Source: an uncultured Bacteroidales bacterium (GTDB lineage Bacteria > Bacteroidota > Bacteroidia > Bacteroidales > UBA3663). Taken from it: a stretch of DNA of 11,508 nt. The stretch is from NCBI GenBank assembly GCA_905236195.1, contig CAJOOX010000176.1, forward strand, positions 1-11,508, read 5' to 3'. The position numbers were made by a program, and so were the translations under genes. The notes beneath the pieces were generated by a model. That model was not told the origin of the DNA. It made no database searches and saw only the letters and a list, made by a program, of their open reading frames with translations. Positions 7,801-11,508 of this stretch are shown here, piece by piece; position 1 is the stretch's first letter; each line of letters begins with the position of its first letter.

Positions 7801-8197
7801 CATGGCCTATGTTCACAAGGATGACTACCTGAAGGATCATCAGGGCGAGTATGCCGAGGCTTACAGCGTCTATTCTCCCTGGGTGCACCGCATCGACTTC
7901 AGCTACAAGCATGACTTCAACTTCAATGTGGCCAAGACCAAGCATACCATCCAGCTGAGCTTCGATATCAAGAACGTGCTCAACCTCTTCAACTCCAGCT
8001 GGGGCGTTTCCAAGCATCTCAATCCCGAGATCGGCAACGAGGCACGCATCCTCAAGTACGAGGGTGTTGATAAGGAGGGCTTCGCTACCTTCTCCACACC
8101 CGAGTCCATCAGCGGCCAGACCGAGACATGGACACGCAACCATGACCTCAGCCAGTGCTGGTTCGCATCATTCGGCGTAAAGTATATCTTCAACTAA
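4865..8197 (+). CDS. Oar-like TonB-dependent outer-membrane receptor
   Basis: This is a predicted outer-membrane beta-barrel that binds an unknown ligand and imports it using TonB energy. The 1110 residues begin with a Sec signal peptide (1-20, cut likely after SWA before QITTS). A carboxypeptidase-regulatory-like beta-sandwich follows (about 26-105, IAGKVTDAQGELIGANVVA), then a plug (about 115-245) with EEAVVVGTA, SVDGANFNNNFGL and the IEEMQLVVSPFDVRQTNFLG and GGAVNAITKSGTNTFKGSAY stretches, then a large barrel to the end. The protein ends in FGVKYIFN, an aromatic C-terminal strand of the kind used for outer-membrane insertion. GGPILKNKLFFFANAEWQR and the overall layout are typical of the Oar branch rather than SusC. 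It is expressed from the promoter at 4741-4771 and lies 16 bases before a surface lipoprotein, so the two probably form a receptor-partner pair. Two in-frame stops (8195-8200) end it. The ligand is not deducible. Confidence 0.93.
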   Translation: MKKSLLTLLVMLLTVTMSWAQITTSAIAGKVTDAQGELIGANVVATHVPSGTKYGTITNDKGRFSIQGMRVGGPYTVVISYVGAEPKTFNNINLELGETFDLSCNLEESAALLEEAVVVGTASKFTTQKTGAVTNISAAQITSLPTITRSITDYTRLSPYGGNGMTFGGTDGRTGNFSVDGANFNNNFGLNDGLPGGGNPISIDAIEEMQLVVSPFDVRQTNFLGGAVNAITKSGTNTFKGSAYVFHRNENMRGDAIERETINGARQKDSQTTWGFTLGGPILKNKLFFFANAEWQRTPTVPQRWRGSENGVADANNYISRTTLADLETVKNHVADRYNYDAGSYTAFPANEENYKFLIRLDWNITDKHHLAVRYNQTKNTRWSAPNASSMDGGTRMSGSRTSQYSMAFANNMYSQDNIVKSFTADLNSRFSDKLSNQLLFTYSKLDDIRGTNSSEFPHIDILDGDITGGDPENIYMSLGYELFTWNNAVHNTVWNIKDDATYYFGSHKLMAGVVFEHQMADNQYMRNGSGYYRYKSLSDFLTGATPEIVCLTYGYNGETSPAARVTFNRPGIYAQDEWDITDRVKLTYGLRFDWLLFDNDDLITNGVRYTDENGQEVRSGILGRDYYDGNGNLRYIDTGKWPDNSVTISPRVGVTWDVFGDKTLKVRGGTGLFAGRLPLVFFTNMPTNGGLVQYQAQLNASKVDMTKFNGGLVTDANGYPTAQALQDFITTQFNLPTTVTPASGAVPSSISAVDPGFKMPQVWKTSVAVDYQFPVDFPFSVTAEGIFNKTVNDVCISDWSIPSVGGFARFNGADNRPLYHNGFREGRTKAFMLENTSKGYGWMASVELNMKPADWISIYGAYTHTVKKEITSMPGSAAESAFTYVPTVEGPNNIRLHNALNVTPDRFVVDATIHDKANNHYSFIYETWRGGYKYSYMLTNDMNNDGYSYDAVYIPTDNEVGVGTGEFRFVSQDDLDRYMAYVHKDDYLKDHQGEYAEAYSVYSPWVHRIDFSYKHDFNFNVAKTKHTIQLSFDIKNVLNLFNSSWGVSKHLNPEIGNEARILKYEGVDKEGFATFSTPESISGQTETWTRNHDLSQCWFASFGVKYIFN

Positions 8198-8213
8198 TAA
8201 CAGCATCATAACA

Positions 8214-9926
8214 ATGAAACTGAAATATATTCTTTCTTCCCTGCTCGCCCTCGTCTTAGGCACAGCCTTCACGGGGTGCAGCGAGGACTTCGAACCCACC
8301 TACCTCAGCGAGGTGAAGGTGTCGTCAGCCTACGTTTCGTTCCCCGCTGCCGGCAGCACTGTCACCATCGACCTCCAGGCCACCGGTGTCTGGGCCATCG
8401 ACGAGGCCTCCGTTCCCGCATGGCTCACGGTTTCGCCCATGTCCGGCGATGCTTCCGTCAAGCAGCTTTCATTCACGGCCGGAGCAGCTTCCGAGACCCG
8501 TACCACTACGGTGCTCCTCAATGTTCTGGGCGACAATGTCGTTTCGCAGCGCATCAACGTGCAGCAGGTGACAGCCAAGGTGGAACTTCCCATTTCGCCC
8601 ATCTCGGCCGTTATCGCCAATCCCGACGGAAACTACCGTGTGAAGGGTGTCTGCGTCAGCAATCCCGACAACCAGTACGGCAACTGGAATATCCAGGATG
8701 AGACCGGTACGCTCTATATCTATGGTACGCTCGACAAGAAGGGCAACAAGGGCGCCTATCCCATCAGCGGCACCAACGGCTGGGGCTTCACCGTGGGCGA
8801 CGTCATCACTGTCGAGGGTCCTGCCACCGTCTATGGTTCTACCATCGAGATGGTTGACGTGACCGTGATTTCCATCCAGAAGTCGCTCATCAAGATCGAG
8901 GAAGGCGAGACCGCAGCATTCGATGCCAACGGCGGCGACTTCATGGTACGCTACTCCTATACGGGCGATGTGCCCTCCATCACTGTGGCTGAGGACGCCA
9001 AGTCCTGGATCGGTATCTCGTCCATCGAACAGACCGACTCCACGACGAATGTGATTTTCCACGTGGCTCCCAACACCGAGGAGGCTGCCCGCACGGGTGT
9101 CATTGAGTTCACCTCCAAGTCGGGTTCGGCAAGCTCCACGCTCACCTCTACGGTAAGCCAGATGGGTCTGTCCGGCACACTCACCAATCCCTTCACTGTA
9201 GCTGACGCCATTGCCTACTGCAAGTCGCTCACGGGCGCTACGGCCAACGACTTCTATGTCAAAGGCAAGATTTCGAAGATTGATAACAACGGACAGTTCG
9301 GCTCCTTCGGCAACGCCACATTCTATATCTCCGACGACGGTGAATATCACGGCACCGTGAGCAACGACAACAAGCTCGTGCCCGACACGGAACTCGACTT
9401 CGAGGCCTATCGCGTGCTCTTCTTCAACAACGAGAAGTGGACCGAGGGTCACGCCAATATCTCCGAGGGTGACGAGGTAATCATCTGCGGCAAGCTGACG
9501 CTCTATAAGGGCATCGCCGAGACTTCCGGCAACAACGCCTATATCTACAGCCTCAACGGTGTAACGACCGACGAGAACGGTGTGGGCTCGCTCGAGGCTC
9601 CCTTCAACAGCGCTGGTGCCAAGGCTGCCATCGACAACGGCGTTTCCTCCGACGTTTTCGTCAAGGGCAAAGTCAGCTCGATTGTCAGCCAGTTCAGCGC
9701 CCAGTACGGCAACGCTACCTTCTGGATCAGCGACGACGGCACAGCCGAAGAATTTGAAGCTTACCGCGTGCTCTGGCTCGGAAACCAGAAGTGGGTGGAG
9801 GGTAACGACCCCATTGCCGTCGGCGACGAGGTGCTCCTGCGCGGCAAGCTCACCAAGTACGGCTCAACCTATGAAACATCGTCAGGCAAGGCTTACATCT
9901 ATTCCGTAAACGGAAAAACCGAGTAA
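8214..9926 (+). CDS. Surface lipoprotein with BACON-like and repeated OB-like domains
   Basis: This is a 570-residue predicted lipoprotein. The signal peptide ends in a lipobox, FTGC, with the lipidated Cys22 followed by SEDFE. Acidic residues at this place act as the Bacteroidetes export signal, so it probably faces outward. Five modules are visible: a BACON-like beta-sandwich (about 34-118, with WAIDEASVPAWLTVSP), an OB-like domain (about 125-222, RVKGVCVSN to VGDVITVEG), a second BACON-like domain (about 224-317), and two mutually similar OB-like repeats (about 325-450 and 461-568). The repeats share FVKGK, YGNATFWISDDG, FEAYRVL, GDEV, GKLTxY and AYIYSxNG. The fold is that of small OB domains in secreted Bacteroidetes proteins and some extracellular nucleases; I see no catalytic motif. 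It is cotranscribed with the upstream receptor and closed by a terminator. Ligand capture for the receptor is the likely role; carbohydrate, peptide or nucleic acid are all open. Confidence 0.88.
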   Translation: MKLKYILSSLLALVLGTAFTGCSEDFEPTYLSEVKVSSAYVSFPAAGSTVTIDLQATGVWAIDEASVPAWLTVSPMSGDASVKQLSFTAGAASETRTTTVLLNVLGDNVVSQRINVQQVTAKVELPISPISAVIANPDGNYRVKGVCVSNPDNQYGNWNIQDETGTLYIYGTLDKKGNKGAYPISGTNGWGFTVGDVITVEGPATVYGSTIEMVDVTVISIQKSLIKIEEGETAAFDANGGDFMVRYSYTGDVPSITVAEDAKSWIGISSIEQTDSTTNVIFHVAPNTEEAARTGVIEFTSKSGSASSTLTSTVSQMGLSGTLTNPFTVADAIAYCKSLTGATANDFYVKGKISKIDNNGQFGSFGNATFYISDDGEYHGTVSNDNKLVPDTELDFEAYRVLFFNNEKWTEGHANISEGDEVIICGKLTLYKGIAETSGNNAYIYSLNGVTTDENGVGSLEAPFNSAGAKAAIDNGVSSDVFVKGKVSSIVSQFSAQYGNATFWISDDGTAEEFEAYRVLWLGNQKWVEGNDPIAVGDEVLLRGKLTKYGSTYETSSGKAYIYSVNGKTE

Positions 9927-9952
9927 TCCCCGGTCTGACGCTACTCTGACAG

Positions 9953-9982
9953 TCTCCACCCTGCGAGGGGTGGAGATTTTTT
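9953..9982 (+). terminator. Rho-independent terminator of the receptor-lipoprotein operon
   Basis: TCTCCACCC (9953-9961) pairs perfectly with GGGTGGAGA (9968-9976) around a six-base loop, followed by six T residues (9977-9982). It lies 26 bases after the lipoprotein stop and separates that unit from gtrA. Confidence 0.92.
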
Positions 9983-10011
9983 AACCACATATTTTGCAAT
10001 CCCGCCAACTG

Positions 10012-10416
10012 ATGGAAAGCAAACAGGAAAACAGAAAATCCCTCTGGACAGGCGAATTCATGCGGTTCGCCGTAGTGGGCGGTATATCCACCGTCCTTCA
10101 TTACGGCATCTATCTCCTCACCAAGAGATGGCTGCCCGTCAACATCGCCTACAGCCTGGGCTATGTGCTGAGTTTCATCGTCAACTTCTGCCTCACGTCC
10201 TACTGGACATTCCATACCACTCCCTCGTGGAAGAAACTCGGAGGCATGATGGGCGCCCACGGCGTCAACTACCTGCTCCACATCTTCTTCCTCAATCTCT
10301 TCATCTGGATTGGGATTCCCGAGGATTGGGCTCCCATTCCGGTCTATATGATTGTAGTGCCCGTCAATTTCCTACTCGTCCGCTTCGTCTTCAAGCACGG
10401 CAGGAAGAAAAACTAG
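10012..10416 (+). CDS. GtrA-family small membrane protein
   Basis: This 134-residue integral inner-membrane protein has four predicted helices (about 18-37, 43-62, 76-101, 108-127). The family marks are FMRFAVVGGISTVLHYGIYL at the start of helix 1, and NFCLTSYWTF (58-67) after helix 2, matching the usual N-F-x-x-x-x-x-W-T-F pattern. GtrA-like proteins are thought to help move polyprenyl-linked sugars across the inner membrane for polysaccharide or teichoic-type glycosylation; the exact substrate here is unknown. I chose ATG at 10012 over an in-frame TTG at 9994, since the TTG extension MQSRQL adds no conserved residues and lies close to the terminator. No convincing promoter is visible in the 29-base gap. 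The C-terminal tail KHGRKKN is positively charged and its TAG stop is also the first CTAGG of a repeat array. Confidence 0.92.
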   Translation: MESKQENRKSLWTGEFMRFAVVGGISTVLHYGIYLLTKRWLPVNIAYSLGYVLSFIVNFCLTSYWTFHTTPSWKKLGGMMGAHGVNYLLHIFFLNLFIWIGIPEDWAPIPVYMIVVPVNFLLVRFVFKHGRKKN

Positions 10417-10482
10417 GCTTTCCTAGGCTTTTCTAGGCTATCCTAGGCTATCCTAGGGTCACCTAGGACTTCCTAGACTATA
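10413..10482. repeat. Upstream CCTAGG array, seven 10-bp units
   Basis: Seven units of exactly 10 bp run from the gtrA stop codon to 10482, each with the core CCTAGG or a one-base variant and a 4-bp spacer. Spacers are CTTT, CTAT, CTAT, GTCA and ACTT in the middle units. Exact CCTAGG cores occur at 10422, 10442, 10452 and 10462; variants at 10412, 10432 and 10472. The core is a perfect palindrome and recurs once per helical turn, so all copies face the same side of the DNA. The array ends with CCTAGGACTTCCTAG (10462-10476), a word shared with the second array. Confidence 0.95.
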
Positions 10483-10521
10483 AAAAACTCTTTCAATATA
10501 CTCTATAAAAAGAAAAAGACT

Positions 10522-11202
10522 ATGAAATATAACACAAACGGCAAGGTCTTAAAGAAGGCGGTTGTATGGAAAGATCTCTACTTCTACCGCAAGAGCGACA
10601 CACTATACCAGCTGACGGTGGAGTTCTGCAAGCGCTTTTTCCCTGCTCACGGGGACAGGACGGTAGACCAGATGGTGCAGGCAGCGCGGAGCGGCAAACA
10701 GAATATTGTAGAGGGATCGGAGGATGGACTGACCAGTTCAGAGATGGAACTCAAACTGCTTAATGTGGCGCGGGGAAGTCTCCAGGAACTGCGCTCCGAC
10801 TATCACGATTATCTGAACACTCATCATCTCATGCTTTGGGAAGCCAACAGCGAACGACAGAAGAAACTGCGCTCCTTCTGCAGGAATCATAATGACTATG
10901 GTGACTACGAACCGCTTCTGTCCAAGATGGATGATGAGGAGATGGCTAACATGGCACTTACCCTCTGTCATCAGACAGACCGCATGATGTGCGCCTATAT
11001 TGCTAAACTCGAGGAGACTTTTGTCAAGGAGGGAGGCATCAAAGAGCGCATGCACGCCGCCCGCACCGGCTACCGCAAAGAGCAGGACGCCTATATGCAG
11101 CAGCTTGAGACAGAGAATGCTGCACTCCACCGCGAGGTAGAGGCGCTTCGCGCAGAGGTAGCTAAACTCCGCGAAGAAATAGACGCCGAGAGGCGGGGAT
11201 AA
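10522..11202 (+). CDS. Four-helix-bundle protein (23S rRNA IVS/Avd-like) with suffix motif and leucine zipper
   Basis: This 226-residue soluble protein has no known enzymatic role. Residues about 15-165 form the four-helix bundle family named after proteins encoded in 23S rRNA intervening sequences and related to Avd of diversity-generating retroelements. The marks are QMVQAARSGKQNIVEGSEDG (50-69) and ELKLLNVARGSLQELRSDYHDYL (76-98). A suffix follows with GGIKERMHAARTGYR (171-185), resembling the four-helix-bundle suffix domain of Bacteroidetes. The tail has leucines at 195, 202, 209 and 216 with Asn199, Val206, Val213 and Ile220 at the other core position, a classic dimeric zipper preceded by a basic segment. 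The ATG at 10522 follows an A-rich run. The gene is flanked by CCTAGG arrays, is AT-richer at its start than neighbouring genes and has no clear promoter. Binding of nucleic acid, perhaps the repeats, is inferred. Confidence 0.85.
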   Translation: MKYNTNGKVLKKAVVWKDLYFYRKSDTLYQLTVEFCKRFFPAHGDRTVDQMVQAARSGKQNIVEGSEDGLTSSEMELKLLNVARGSLQELRSDYHDYLNTHHLMLWEANSERQKKLRSFCRNHNDYGDYEPLLSKMDDEEMANMALTLCHQTDRMMCAYIAKLEETFVKEGGIKERMHAARTGYRKEQDAYMQQLETENAALHREVEALRAEVAKLREEIDAERRG

Positions 11203-11220
11203 AGGCGGGGTAGTTTGACG

Positions 11221-11380
11221 TTTCAGGACTTTTTCTTGGCTTTTTCAGGCTATCTTAGTCTATTCTAGGGTATCCTAGGGTATCCTAGGGTATCCTAGGG
11301 TATCCTAGGGTTTCCTAGGGTTTCCTAGGCTCTCCTAGGGTCTCCTAGGCTCTCCTAGGCTCTCCTAGGACTTCCTAGTA
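11221..11380. repeat. Downstream CCTAGG array, about sixteen 10-bp units
   Basis: Ten exact CCTAGG cores recur every 10 bp from 11274 to 11369, with spacers GTAT, GTTT, CTCT, GTCT and finally ACTT. Four or five decayed units (11221-11269, such as TTTCAGGACT and TATTCTAGGG) lead in from the gene side, and a last core CCTAGT ends at 11379. Neighbouring units are identical in runs (GTAT four times, GTTT twice, CTCT twice at the end), as expected from local duplication. The array starts 18 bases after the gene's stop and shares CCTAGGACTTCCTAG (11364-11378) with the upstream array in the same orientation. Confidence 0.95.
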
Positions 11381-11508
11381 CTTGTTCCGGTTTTCCGGGG
11401 TCACCTGCAAAACCCCGTGTCAGTCTGATTCATTATAAATAAAAACCAAGAAACCCTTGACTGTGATATATGTGCTTCGCACACTGGCTGTAGTCCATCG
11501 GAGTCCGA
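11381..11508. other. Non-coding end of window with small inverted repeats
   Basis: I see no gene in this stretch. It holds CCGGTTTTCCGG, a CGGGGT (11396-11401) / ACCCCG (11412-11417) stem with a 10-base loop and no T-tract on either side, a TGTGC/GCACA hairpin near 11470-11482, and TCGGAGTCCGA (11498-11508), an inverted repeat cut by the window edge. Nothing resembles a tRNA or a clear promoter. Confidence 0.5.

Larger units (their letters stand above)
10413..11380 (+). other. Candidate repeat-flanked cassette: array, four-helix-bundle gene, array
   Basis: A single gene is bracketed by two arrays of the same 10-bp repeat in the same polarity. The left boundary falls on the gtrA stop codon. 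No transposase, integrase or reverse transcriptase is present. I infer a unit in which the protein and its repeats belong together, either as a mobile passenger or as a chromosomal DNA- or RNA-binding pair. The boundary and any mobility are unproven. Confidence 0.45.

Noticed and set aside
6080..8143. Long open frame of 687 codons on the minus strand opposite the receptor gene
   Set aside because: It is the complement of a GC-biased real gene, has no recognisable domain or start signals, and its composition (Val/Gly/His-rich) is that of an antisense shadow.
9994..10011. Upstream TTG start for gtrA
   Set aside because: An ATG follows six codons later and the extra residues show no family resemblance.
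10522..11202. Diversity-generating retroelement accessory gene (avd)
   Set aside because: The fold is related, but there is no reverse transcriptase and no template/variable repeat pair with adenine-specific differences in the window.
10522..11202. Intervening sequence inside a 23S rRNA gene
   Set aside because: No rRNA sequence flanks the gene; the neighbours are gtrA and repeat arrays.
10413..11380. CRISPR arrays
   Set aside because: The period is 10 bp with 4-bp spacers, far too short for CRISPR repeats and spacers, and no cas gene is present.
11396..11417. Terminator after the downstream array
   Set aside because: The CGGGGT/ACCCCG stem is not followed by a T-tract in either direction.

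Overview
The window looks like a chromosome segment from a Bacteroidales bacterium, most likely Prevotella- or Bacteroides-like. This rests on three things: TATCTTTG-type -7 promoter boxes, including one canonical TTTG-N19-TATCTTTG promoter; A-rich start regions without Shine-Dalgarno motifs; and typical families, namely an Oar-like TonB-dependent receptor with a carboxypeptidase-regulatory domain, a BACON-domain surface lipoprotein with an acidic export signal, and a four-helix-bundle suffix-type protein. Species assignment is not possible by reading alone.

Layout. Positions 12-929 (minus) hold pyrB, divergent from the translation operon thrS-infC-rpmI-rplT (1148-4534, plus). In that operon thrS and infC overlap by one base, hairpins precede rpmI and rplT, and a rho-independent terminator lies at 4563-4597. 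A 330-base intergenic stretch follows, with a C5/G5 GNRA hairpin, an 18-bp perfect palindrome plus further GTTAAA half-sites, and the canonical promoter. This drives a two-gene unit: the Oar-like outer-membrane receptor (4865-8197) and, 16 bases on, a surface lipoprotein with two BACON-like and three OB-like modules (8214-9926). The unit ends at a strong terminator (9953-9982). A small GtrA-family membrane protein follows (10012-10416).

The accessory part is 10413-11380. A gene for a four-helix-bundle protein of the 23S rRNA intervening-sequence/Avd fold, with a GG-x-x-ERM suffix motif and a C-terminal leucine zipper, sits between two arrays of 10-bp tandem repeats built on the palindrome CCTAGG. 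The upstream array starts inside the gtrA stop codon, both arrays share orientation and a 15-base terminal word, and the gene is less GC-biased at its start than its neighbours. I read this as a repeat-flanked cassette and the best candidate here for an undescribed system.

The left part is ordinary core metabolism and translation. The middle is a probable substrate-binding and import pair of unknown ligand. The right end is the unusual region.
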